Positions 15,863 to 22,645 of a stretch of 36,931 nucleotides of DNA are shown one piece after another. This DNA is from Clostridia bacterium. GTDB taxonomy: Bacteria; Bacillota; Clostridia; Saccharofermentanales; Saccharofermentanaceae. Where the stretch lies: positions 1 to 36,931 of the forward strand of contig JAEEWG010000026.1 in the NCBI GenBank assembly GCA_016287245.1. The letters run 5' to 3'. Every line of letters starts with the position of its first letter. Position 1 is the first letter of the stretch. The notes under the pieces were generated by a model, which had not been told where the DNA came from, did not search any database, and saw only the letters and a program-made list of their open reading frames with translations. A program made the position numbers and the translations under genes.

Positions 15863-15896
15863 GACTATTGTCATAGTCTATACTATCATGATAGTC
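15863..15896. promoter_or_regulatory. Paired palindromic operators between divergent gene stubs
   Basis: GACTATTGTCATAGTC (15863-15878) and ACTATCATGATAGT (15882-15895) are two perfect dyads with the shared half-site ACTAT. They lie in the 65 bases between a minus-strand start (15849) and a plus-strand start (15915/15918), both with strong ribosome sites. This is a typical layout for a BlaI- or MarR-like repressor controlling a divergent pair, now that both genes are truncated. Confidence 0.6.
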
Positions 15897-15917
15897 TATC
15901 CTGGTCAAGGAGGTATG

Positions 15918-15983
15918 ATGTTTTTGAAAGAGTTTTTTATGATTTGTCTGAAGATCCTCTCGGGAAATAAAATATCGCATTGA
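15918..15983 (+). pseudogene. Truncated divergent gene start (21 codons)
   Basis: AAGGAGG precedes tandem ATGs at 15915 and 15918. The frame encodes MFLKEFFMICLKIL and a few polar residues and stops at 15981-15983. It reads like the first hydrophobic segment of a membrane protein, perhaps the M56/BlaR1 type that accompanies BlaI, but this cannot be shown from so few residues. Confidence 0.3.
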
Positions 15984-16021
15984 TAAAGCACATCTTTCAC
16001 AATCAATGGCAACGAATTACA

Positions 16022-16184
16022 ACGCTTCCCTATTCACAAAAAACAGGTTGTTATCACAGAGAAGCGTCCTTGTAGGATTCCACAAGGACAAAGTCCTTTG
16101 GTGCCGACTGCATAAGCCCCCTCGGAGAGCGCGCTTGGATGTGGGCTTCGCCCACATATAAGTGCGCCCTTAACAAGTTAAGGG
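16022..16184. other. Non-coding stretch with dense hairpins
   Basis: No credible gene is seen here. Several inverted repeats follow each other: CGCTTC/GAAGCG, TCCTTGT/ACAAGGA overlapping AAGGAC/GTCCTT, an outer GCGCGCTT/AAGTGCGC (16129-16136 with 16160-16167) around ATGTGGGC-TTC-GCCCACAT (16139-16157), and CCCTTAAC-AA-GTTAAGGG (16167-16184). The density suggests a structured RNA or a recombination/replication site. I cannot name a family. Confidence 0.35.
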
Positions 16185-16265
16185 AATGGGGATTGGAAGA
16201 GAGTCTCTTTTTCAAATAGTCGGCTTCGCCGTTTACTTGGTTGAAAAGAAAAGTAAAATTGGAGT

Positions 16266-16431
16266 TCTACACTGGGTGCAGATGTGAATTCTTCACGAGT
16301 GTAGATTTGACATTTTGAGAAACCATTGAAATCTCAGGCGTAGTGTAGAAGTGAAGATGTTATTTCCATGGGGGAGATCTGCAAAAAACTATGCTTTTAC
16401 ACTATGGGCAAAAAGACTACACTTCTTCACT
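16266..16431. repeat. Dispersed AGTGTAGA/AGTGAAGA octamers
   Basis: AGTGTAGA or a one-base variant occurs at 16298-16305 and 16342-16349, and reversed at 16266-16273, 16396-16403 and 16417-16424. AGTGAAGA is joined to it at 16350-16357 and reversed at 16424-16431. Five to seven sites in 165 bases on both strands suggest binding sites for one protein just upstream of the structured RNA and DUF3800 gene. Confidence 0.45.
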
Positions 16432-16474
16432 TGAAATAAGCTTAGTGCATATATTTCTCATGTAAAACTGTAGA

Positions 16475-16503
16475 TTGACACCAGCGTTGAGCGTCGATAT
16501 AAT
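16475..16503 (+). promoter_or_regulatory. Consensus promoter for the structured RNA
   Basis: TTGACA (16475-16480), exactly 17 bases, TATAAT (16498-16503): a perfect sigma-A promoter. Transcription would begin near 16510, at the first base of the compact RNA upstream of DUF3800. Confidence 0.85.
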
Positions 16504-16509
16504 TGTCTT

Positions 16510-16589
16510 AAGATCAGGAAACTGATTGGGGCTGGTCGCAAGACCCGGGTCCATCGAGAGCGGGGATGTTCCCCGCTATTATTATTTTC
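16510..16589 (+). ncRNA. ~80-nt structured RNA upstream of DUF3800 (DUF3800 RNA motif-like)
   Basis: The RNA starts just after a consensus promoter. It has stem GATCAG/CTGATT closed by a GAAA tetraloop (16512-16527), stem GGTC/GACC closed by a GCAA tetraloop (16534-16545), and an 8-bp terminator stem AGCGGGGA-TGT-TCCCCGCT (16559-16577) with a T-rich tail to 16589. The ribosome site of the DUF3800 frame begins at 16590. Structured RNA motifs upstream of DUF3800 genes (DUF3800-I to -XI) have been published; which one this is cannot be decided here. It may be a stand-alone RNA partner or an attenuating leader. Confidence 0.7.
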
Positions 16590-16599
16590 GGAGGTTTTT

Positions 16600-17223
16600 G
16601 TGAGCGAATTAAGCATCTTTATCGATGAGAGCGGCGATTTTGGACCGTATGATTATCGCTCACCATATTACATCATCACTATGGTGTTTCATGATCAAGC
16701 CATCGATATATCCGCCCCTATAGCCAAGTTGAATACGGATCTTGCCAATCGAGGGTTCCCTAATCACTGTGTCCATACCGGTCCGATCATTCGTCGGGAA
16801 AACGAATACGAGTTTGAATCAATCGAAACAAGACGAAGAATCTTGAACAGTTCTGTCATGACCGTTTTGAAGAAACAAAGTGTGCTTCAGAAAGAATGGT
16901 CGGAGGAAGCATCAGGTGCTTGGGACAATGCGTGGAATCTTGTGTTCACTAATGAACTGGGAGAACACTTGAAACAAAACGCTATCTACAAAGCTTTCAA
17001 AAAAGTAGCTGCTTCAATTGGTTTGCCTAGTACACGATACCATGATTTGCGCCACTCCTATGCTGTTGCATCGATTGAAAGCGGCGATGATATCAAGACT
17101 GTTCAGAGCAATCTGGGACATGCTACAGCAAGTTTCACGCTCGATGTCTACGGACATGTTTCAAGAAAGATGCAAATGAAGTCTGCAGAAAACATGGAAA
17201 AATACATCCAAGAAGTCTCGTAG
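16600..17223 (+). pseudogene. DUF3800 N-terminus fused in frame to tyrosine integrase C-terminus
   Basis: The 207-residue frame starts at GTG 16600, five bases after GGAGG. Residues 1 to about 83 are a DUF3800 start (LSIFIDESGDFG with its Asp-Glu...Asp, then HTGPIIRREN and RRRILN). From about residue 85 it becomes the end of a phage-type integrase: AWDNAWNL, YHDLRHSYA with the second Arg, LGHATASFTLDVYGHV with the His and nucleophilic Tyr. The first catalytic Arg and all DNA-arm domains are missing, as is most of DUF3800. This is best read as a deletion or recombination scar. The chimera still has an intact frame, so translation is possible. Confidence 0.8.
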
Positions 17224-17245
17224 AATCCATGAATATGCATCGTAA

Positions 17246-17267
17246 TTGTCGTCAAAACTGTCGTCAA
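17246..17267 (+). repeat. Arm-type direct repeat, integrase side
   Basis: Two units of the form [TC]TGTCGTCAA lie 12 bases apart just after the integrase fragment. An almost identical 22-base block (20 of 22) occurs at 17471-17492. Paired direct repeats like this flank the crossover core in Firmicute tyrosine-integrase attachment sites. Confidence 0.6.
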
Positions 17268-17290
17268 ACACGGTGTTTTAAGCAAAAGAA

Positions 17291-17325
17291 AATCCTGAAA
17301 GCCTTATATATCAAGCTTTCAGGAT
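17291..17325. terminator. Hairpin between integrase fragment and att core
   Basis: ATCCTGAAAGC and GCTTTCAGGAT form a perfect 11-bp stem with a 13-base A/T-rich loop. It follows the integrase stop by about 70 bases. There is only a short T-run after it, so it is a moderate terminator or an att-region structure. Confidence 0.4.
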
Positions 17326-17333
17326 CTGAAATT

Positions 17334-17356
17334 TGGCGGAGCCGGTGGGATTCGAA
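17334..17356 (-). other. Attachment-site core: tRNA 3'-end remnant
   Basis: Read on the minus strand, 23 bases give a T-loop TTCGAAT, a T-stem 3' strand CCCAC, an acceptor strand CGGCTCC, discriminator G and CCA. The matching 5' T-stem strand (GTGGG) is not present next to it and no tRNA body precedes it. So this is only the 3' end of a tRNA, probably tRNA-Ser-like (GGAG acceptor, G discriminator). Such an end left beside an integrase gene is the usual att core of an integrated element. Confidence 0.7.
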
Positions 17357-17470
17357 TTACGATGATTCCGTCATTTCTCGCCAATTACAACAAAAATAGG
17401 CCCTTTTGGTATGTAAAACAGCCTCTTTTTGTATCAGTCAGTCCAACTATTCCATTATTGATGACCACAA

Positions 17471-17492
17471 TTGTGGTCAAAACTGTGGTCAA
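17471..17492 (+). repeat. Arm-type direct repeat, element side
   Basis: Two [TC]TGTGGTCAA units, matching the block at 17246-17267 at 20 of 22 bases and in the same orientation, lie about 115 bases right of the att core. The first unit is half of a perfect 16-bp palindrome, GACCACAATTGTGGTC (17463-17478). Likely integrase or excisionase binding sites. The rest of 17224-17592 holds no gene that I can support. Confidence 0.6.
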
Positions 17493-17592
17493 CTTATGAA
17501 TATCTTGCTACATATTATTCACACACTCATCGCTTCATTCTGTTTCCCAGAATAATCCCTTGATGAGTCAATCTCATATGACACCAAAACAA

Positions 17593-18912
17593 TTAAGTAA
17601 AAGCAAAAATAATATCCTTCAGTACATAACACATCTTATGCCATTCTTCAGCCACAAACTTACTATTTCCTGCTTCTGTCTTTTTCCGCAATTCATGGAA
17701 CCTATCCTTAATAGTTTCTTTGTTTGAAATCACGCCTTGATACAAAAACTCTGCTTGTCCTTCTGATATCTCGATTTTCTTTCTCGCTTCCCATTCAATT
17801 GGATAGAAATCATCTTCTTCCGAGATAATATAGTCTGGTAAATATAATTCAATCGAGCAAGCCTTTTTGTTTATGTTATCATTCATTATTTTGCCATTCG
17901 GTGCCAGGGTAGGATACGACGCAAACTCTTTAAGCTGTGGATAACACATAATCCGAAAATTGTCTGGCCATCTATTCACACGTTTCTGAAGTCTTGTCAT
18001 ATTTAGATATCCCTCTGCATCATTATCAAAAACAGCTATAAATTTAGCTTTGAGTTTTGAATAATAAAACATTTCCATACATTTTGACAGTTCCGAAGCT
18101 CCTCCACTTCTCTTATTCCCATGGCCATCAGAAAAATCCATAAAATAGTATAAATCAGAAAGATGTGGATAGAGCATTTTTATCGCAAATTCCAACATAT
18201 CTTTATCACTAGTCCCCTCAACTAACACAATAGTCTTTTCAATTTGCTTTGTCGCATCCAACGCCCGCGAAATACAATCTACATCCCAATACACAAGATT
18301 AGTGAAATCAAGTGTTATTATTTGATTTCTATCGCAACACTCTAACAGAAGTCGAAATATGAAACCTATTGGCATTATGTTCGTATCAAGTGCGTAATAT
18401 GATTCTCGGTCCCTGTTCGTTAATGCATAGTAAATTACCTTATCGCTTTCGGTAGACAATTGTAATTGTGTATTTTTCTGAAACTCGTCTAGATTTCCGT
18501 TAGTTAACTCGTATTTTATTATCTTTTTTATCGAATTAGTCCATTTTGTAAAAGTTATATATTTGTCAATTCGTTCACGCGCTTTTTCCTCCCAGTCATC
18601 GAAATTAACATTCAAATGAGACAGAAAAGGATCGTAATCTATTACATCATGCACCCTTTCGTTGAATACTGACTCCATTTTTGCCAGACCATATCCAAGT
18701 GCATCTAAACGCTCCTTTGCCTTTTGTACGGTAGTCACATATTCGTATTTTGTAATTGGTTCACACTCATCGTCATCAGGATCAACTATATAGTTCGGTA
18801 TTTCAGTATAATCCTTTTCTGAAAAAAGGATTCCAACAATATCACTATCTAAATAGTTTCTAAACCAATATAAAGATAGTCGGTCTATTTGAATGTCTGC
18901 ATATTCACTCAT
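17593..18912 (-). CDS. HEPN/Toprim-type protein (probable defence nuclease)
   Basis: ATG 18912 follows GAGGGG; the ORF is open to 18942. The 439-residue protein starts MSEYADIQIDRLSLYW, as in proteins annotated with a HEPN/Toprim N-terminal domain. A helical middle follows, and then a Toprim domain with IVLVEGTSDKD (Glu232) and VFDNDAEG (Asp296, Asp298), the metal-binding residues. Toprim folds nick or cleave nucleic acid; this combination is typical of phage-defence genes such as OLD-like nucleases without the ATPase. It follows the AlbA_2 regulator gene by 77 bases. The domain naming is from memory of the family; a definite Rx4-6H motif was not located. Confidence 0.68.
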   Translation of the reverse strand: MSEYADIQIDRLSLYWFRNYLDSDIVGILFSEKDYTEIPNYIVDPDDDECEPITKYEYVTTVQKAKERLDALGYGLAKMESVFNERVHDVIDYDPFLSHLNVNFDDWEEKARERIDKYITFTKWTNSIKKIIKYELTNGNLDEFQKNTQLQLSTESDKVIYYALTNRDRESYYALDTNIMPIGFIFRLLLECCDRNQIITLDFTNLVYWDVDCISRALDATKQIEKTIVLVEGTSDKDMLEFAIKMLYPHLSDLYYFMDFSDGHGNKRSGGASELSKCMEMFYYSKLKAKFIAVFDNDAEGYLNMTRLQKRVNRWPDNFRIMCYPQLKEFASYPTLAPNGKIMNDNINKKACSIELYLPDYIISEEDDFYPIEWEARKKIEISEGQAEFLYQGVISNKETIKDRFHELRKKTEAGNSKFVAEEWHKMCYVLKDIIFAFT

Positions 18913-18989
18913 TTTCCCCTCATTTCTGGTTGAACACTTCAACTCGTTTATTCTTCCCTCCTGATACTCGAGAAAGAATGATTGTCATT

Positions 18990-20369
18990 CTAGTTTTTCA
19001 CTATCCACGACCCAACCTTTTTGGATCCGATTCTCTCTATAACGCCCTCTTCGGTCAGTTCTTTCATCAACATCTGTACGGATCTCCGAGAGACATCCAT
19101 TACAGAGGCCAGTTCCGCTTGTGTTACGGATGGGTTTTCGCGCAGTAATAGCAATAGGTATTCACGATCTGACAGTGTTCCGGCATCATTTTGCGCTTTA
19201 TTTTGCGCTTTATTTTGCGCTTTAAAATATGCATAGTTCAAATTCCACAATGTCAGGAAGAAGTTGTAACCGTCTGTATAGAACTCTGGTCGAAGTTCTT
19301 CCGTATAACGCTCCTGCTGCTCATAAGCATCCAATATCTTCTTAAAACCGCTGCCTCGGCGCTCCATTAGTCGAAGACGACCAAACATATCAGCCAGTAT
19401 CGGATTCCTCAGCTTAGATGGCACGTGCCGCAGATCAAGGTTTTGCACTTCTGATCCATCATACATTCCACCCGGATTTGTTATTACCAGACGGTCATCA
19501 TATATATCTACCTGGCTATGCACACCAGTCTGAAGGTAACTTCTGTGTATCAGCGCATTGACCAATCCTTCTTCCAAAGCTCTTTCCGGATAATCCGGCA
19601 ATTCGATCCGCTGGTCTTTCTCTTTTCTCCATCCTCTTCGGGTATTGCCTTTGATAAAAGCCATCGATTTGTCAAAAAGATCGACCAGACTTCCTGTAAA
19701 CTCAGAATCATCAAGCGCATCCTGAATTGAACCCGCTTTCTCTAAGCCATTCCACCTTGTACAGAACACTCTTGAATGATGAATACTCCATTGATCCGCA
19801 AAAAGCACTCCTGCATTTGTCATTTGGCCATCTTCCAGCATAAACTTAAAACTTACAAGGTCATTATCCAAGTCAAGTTCTTTTTGCGTAGCCTTAACAT
19901 ACTTTTTCTCAAATGCATCAAAAGTAAGTTTTTTGCGTTCAATATCGGAAATCATGGCATCAAAAGACGATCCCGTGGCCTTTATAATGTATTCGGTCAG
20001 TTCAAAACCCGTTATTTCCTTTTTCACGCTTCCGGTCCGATAATAATACCGTCCATGAAGATTTATCGGCATTCTTGCCTTCTTCACTACGATCTGAATA
20101 TACTTTTTCCTATTTCTTGTCTCTTGGTTAACATCGCATGTTATTCCAAAAGCGGCTGTGATCTTATTAGGGATGTCTTCCAACAGTTTCTTCACTGTTT
20201 TAGCATCCAGCCCTACGACATCGCCATCATCATTAATACCAATGAAAAGTGTTCCGCCCTGGGCATTAGCATATCCACAGATCCATTCCAAATACTTGTC
20301 CTGCCAAGATTCTTTCCACTCAACGACTTGGTTTTCATTATCTCTCGCTATAGTATCAATATCTCTCAT
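18990..20369 (-). CDS. AlbA_2 (Schlafen-like) / HATPase_c_4 regulator with C-terminal HTH
   Basis: Residues 10-130 form an AlbA_2 domain (ENQVVEWKESW, CGYANAQGGTLFIGINDDG). Residues about 260-350 carry a HATPase_c_4 ATP-binding region (ALEEGLVNALIHRSY, NPGGMYDG, MERRGSGF). A linker AQNKAQNKAQND leads to a winged HTH (SVTQAELASVMDVSRRSVQM). AGAGG precedes the ATG by 7 bases. Such proteins act as nucleic-acid-binding regulators, often beside toxin or defence genes. The inverted repeats upstream contain the same GCGC-core motif as the DNA that encodes its linker, which suggests autoregulation. Confidence 0.82.
   Translation of the reverse strand: MRDIDTIARDNENQVVEWKESWQDKYLEWICGYANAQGGTLFIGINDDGDVVGLDAKTVKKLLEDIPNKITAAFGITCDVNQETRNRKKYIQIVVKKARMPINLHGRYYYRTGSVKKEITGFELTEYIIKATGSSFDAMISDIERKKLTFDAFEKKYVKATQKELDLDNDLVSFKFMLEDGQMTNAGVLFADQWSIHHSRVFCTRWNGLEKAGSIQDALDDSEFTGSLVDLFDKSMAFIKGNTRRGWRKEKDQRIELPDYPERALEEGLVNALIHRSYLQTGVHSQVDIYDDRLVITNPGGMYDGSEVQNLDLRHVPSKLRNPILADMFGRLRLMERRGSGFKKILDAYEQQERYTEELRPEFYTDGYNFFLTLWNLNYAYFKAQNKAQNKAQNDAGTLSDREYLLLLLRENPSVTQAELASVMDVSRRSVQMLMKELTEEGVIERIGSKKVGSWIVKN
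19188..19223. repeat. Three tandem copies of ATTTTGCGCTTT inside the coding region
   Basis: The 12-base unit occurs exactly three times in a row and encodes the KAQN repeats of the AlbA_2 protein linker. Its TTTGCGCTTT core is identical to the half-sites of the promoter palindromes at 20404-20454, about 1.2 kb upstream. Confidence 0.8.
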
Positions 20370-20403
20370 GACGAAACCTCTTGTCCTTTTTCGTCATTGT
20401 AGC

Positions 20404-20454
20404 ACTTTTGCGCTTTAACTTCAACTTTAAAGCGCAAAAGTTTGCGCTTTAAAG
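20404..20454. promoter_or_regulatory. Overlapping palindromic operators of the AlbA_2 gene
   Basis: CTTTAAAGCGCAAA (20425-20438) and TTTGCGCTTTAAAG (20441-20454) form a perfect 14-bp inverted repeat with a 2-base centre. The first arm also pairs with 20404-20418 as a 15-bp inverted repeat with an 8-base spacer. So three half-sites with the GCGC core lie 35-85 bases upstream of the AlbA_2 start. Likely the binding site of that protein's HTH. Confidence 0.68.
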
Positions 20455-20466
20455 CATTAACACAAA

Positions 20467-21153
20467 TTAATACTCTATCTTGACCAATTCAGCAATCTTG
20501 GAAACGATAATGTCTATTGATTCTTCGCTTGTGCTTAATCCACTCCGCGACCCAAGTAGCGGACTCACATTGCGTAGTGCTTCAAATGATGTGTTATGCA
20601 CTATCGGAATCAGAAGATCTCTGGCAAGAAGTGCTGACAGTTCTTTATCGGCAACACCACCATTTTTGATGCGTTCTATAAATGCCGGTGTTACCAGCAC
20701 AATGCCCATATATGCATTCGCCAAACCCTTATCAATCTCCCGCAAAAGCGGTGCTCCTAAAGCAACATCTTTTTCACTGAACCAAACTGTTACCCCTTTC
20801 GCCTCCAATTTGTTACATATTTCCATAGCCATACCTTTCCGATCATCCCAGGCATGACATAAGAAAACATCTTTCGCTTCATTCATTTGTTTAGCGCGTT
20901 TCTCGATGTTTTCACGGACAGGCGTTAGTGTTCTAATATCCGAAAGTGAGTATACCAAAGTTGAATTTGCAGGCGACCAGCGTGCTCTTCGGTGCAATTG
21001 ACCGCTAGAAATACTACTGGGAAAACAGTGGTTATTTCTTTCATAGGGAATCCCTGAATAGCGATAACCACCTGATCTGTTTCCACATACAGGACAATTC
21101 GCCCTTCCACTTTCTGTCCGATGTCCATTTATGGGTGCTGTACATTGTGCCAT
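20467..21153 (-). CDS. TIR-domain protein with N-terminal zinc ribbon
   Basis: ATG 21153 follows GAGGAG by 6 bases. The 228-residue protein has an N-terminal Cys/His cluster (CTAPINGHR...CPVCG) and then a TIR_2-like domain from about residue 92: KDVFLCHAWDDRKGMAMEI, LEAKGVTVWFSEKDVALGA, LANAYMGIVLVTPAFIER and ADKELSALL, where the Glu occupies the position of the NADase catalytic Glu. Bacterial TIR proteins act as NAD-degrading effectors or signal-makers in phage defence. It is the last gene after the ABC exporter, 15 bases downstream of the permease. Confidence 0.82.
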   Translation of the reverse strand: MAQCTAPINGHRTESGRANCPVCGNRSGGYRYSGIPYERNNHCFPSSISSGQLHRRARWSPANSTLVYSLSDIRTLTPVRENIEKRAKQMNEAKDVFLCHAWDDRKGMAMEICNKLEAKGVTVWFSEKDVALGAPLLREIDKGLANAYMGIVLVTPAFIERIKNGGVADKELSALLARDLLIPIVHNTSFEALRNVSPLLGSRSGLSTSEESIDIIVSKIAELVKIEY

Positions 21154-21168
21154 ACTAACTCCTCTCAT

Positions 21169-21999
21169 TCAAATAATATCTCTGCTCACAAAATACTCCC
21201 TGCCTATAACACAAACACTTATTGACAAAAAAGCGGCTATTACCAACCCGCTTAGCGGATTGAGCCCATTCTCATCAAAATACGAGCTTCTAAGCCACAT
21301 CGTAAAACTCCCGGGAAGAAACCATGCTGTGTAGTATGCAGAAAGGACATATATACCACAAATAAGTGCAAAACTTGTTACAGGAGAGATGATAAAACTG
21401 AGCAAGAGCTGTACGAGACAGATTGCTATTGTTACAGCTATGGGAACAATAACACCTATCAATATAAAATCTCCACGAGTGACAAATCTCATGTTATAAC
21501 CAAATTGTGCTTGAAAGAAGTCCGAGGATACATTTAATGATAAAGTTGCACCATGGTACAGCGCCAGCAAAGTATTCGATATAAATGCAACAAAATAGTA
21601 CAATACAACTGAAAGGATGCACCATATGATTTTGGAAATCCACCATGAGGATCGGGATCTCCCTGCAAGAATAGCATTAACACCGTTATCGGTATAATCC
21701 TTTTCTGCATAATAAGCAATAAAATATGAAATTCCGATTTGAAAAACAAACCACAGTATTGGCAGTTGGAAACTCTGTTTGGGATCAAATCGGTAAAAAG
21801 CCTTTCCTTGGACAGAAAACAAAAAATAATCCATTACTGTTCCGTTCGACCACATCCACTTAATCTCCTTTAGTGAATGGATAGCATCTGAACAGTTCTG
21901 AACCATAACAAAAGAGAATATGGCCGCAACAATTAACAGATATGATCGGTTCATGATTCCCAATCGAATATCGCGTTTTAGGAATCTATATGTCTTCAT
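21169..21999 (-). CDS. ABC-2-type transporter permease
   Basis: From ATG 21999 (AGGAA site 8 bases upstream) the protein is 276 residues with six predicted membrane helices and a large extracellular segment after helix 1. This is the layout of ABC-2 export permeases. It starts 14 bases inside the end of the ATPase gene. Together with the other permease at 22642-23433 it would form a heterodimeric channel. It probably exports the small secreted protein or confers immunity to it. Confidence 0.78.
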   Translation of the reverse strand: MKTYRFLKRDIRLGIMNRSYLLIVAAIFSFVMVQNCSDAIHSLKEIKWMWSNGTVMDYFLFSVQGKAFYRFDPKQSFQLPILWFVFQIGISYFIAYYAEKDYTDNGVNAILAGRSRSSWWISKIIWCILSVVLYYFVAFISNTLLALYHGATLSLNVSSDFFQAQFGYNMRFVTRGDFILIGVIVPIAVTIAICLVQLLLSFIISPVTSFALICGIYVLSAYYTAWFLPGSFTMWLRSSYFDENGLNPLSGLVIAAFLSISVCVIGREYFVSRDII

Positions 22000-22645
22000 T
22001 TGATATTTCCTTTCTGTCAACTACTCTTCCATCTTGAATTTCAAATATCACATCGCTCAAGAATTCCAGTTCTTCTCTGTCATGGCATGCAATAATGATT
22101 AGCTTTCCCTTATCTCTGATTTCAAGCAATATATCTTTGATTTTACGGACGCTTTCCTCATCCAAAGCATTGATGGGCTCATCTAGGATAATGATATCCG
22201 GTTCGCCCATTATTGCGTTTGCAATTCCAAGTTTTTCTTTCATGCCAAGGGAGTACTTTCTGAAAACTCTTTTGTCTGAGGGATCCAATCCAACGCGGAT
22301 CAATGCCAGTTTTATATCCTCATCAGTTATCTGTCCGGTTAAACTGGAAAGCATCTTCAAATTCTTGTACCCAGTGTATTGTGAAAGAAACGATGGATTC
22401 TCAATCAGAATTCCGATGCTTTCTGGAAACGGGATGTCTTTATGAAGTGTTTTACCGTTAATCACAACAGTACCTTCATCGGGAATAAGAAGACCGGATA
22501 CTGCGCGCATAAGCATGGTCTTCCCTGACCCGTTTTTTCCTTTAAACCCATATATCTTACCTGAAGTCAACGTCATTGAAATATGATCAAGTATTACCGC
22601 CCCCTTTATCTTCTTACACAATCCTTCTATCTTGATTTCACTCAT
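21986..22645 (-). CDS. ABC transporter ATP-binding protein
   Basis: ATG 22645 overlaps the upstream permease stop by 4 bases (ATGA) and is preferred to the start at 22675. The 219-residue ATPase has Walker A (GKNGSGKT), a signature YSLGMKEKLGIA, Walker B (IIILDEP) and the switch His in IIIACHDREE. This is the single-domain ABC-2/antibiotic-type exporter subunit that energises the two flanking permeases. It is cytosolic, at the membrane. Confidence 0.92.
   Translation of the reverse strand: MSEIKIEGLCKKIKGAVILDHISMTLTSGKIYGFKGKNGSGKTMLMRAVSGLLIPDEGTVVINGKTLHKDIPFPESIGILIENPSFLSQYTGYKNLKMLSSLTGQITDEDIKLALIRVGLDPSDKRVFRKYSLGMKEKLGIANAIMGEPDIIILDEPINALDEESVRKIKDILLEIRDKGKLIIIACHDREELEFLSDVIFEIQDGRVVDRKEISNEDI

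Noticed and set aside
15673..15876. 67-codon plus-strand frame after the lipoprotein gene
   Set aside because: It overlaps the lipoprotein in another phase and the truncated BlaI-like frame with the better ribosome site.
16022..16589. One large ornate RNA of the ROOL or GOLLD type
   Set aside because: The size would fit, but an internal consensus promoter and terminator define a short RNA, and I cannot recognise the conserved parts of those families.
17334..17356. A complete tRNA gene
   Set aside because: Only the T-loop, the 3' T-stem strand, acceptor strand and CCA are present; the paired strands and anticodon arm are missing, so it is an att remnant.
19188..19223. CRISPR-like array
   Set aside because: The 12-base units are adjacent without spacers and encode an in-frame protein linker. 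No cas genes are present in the window.
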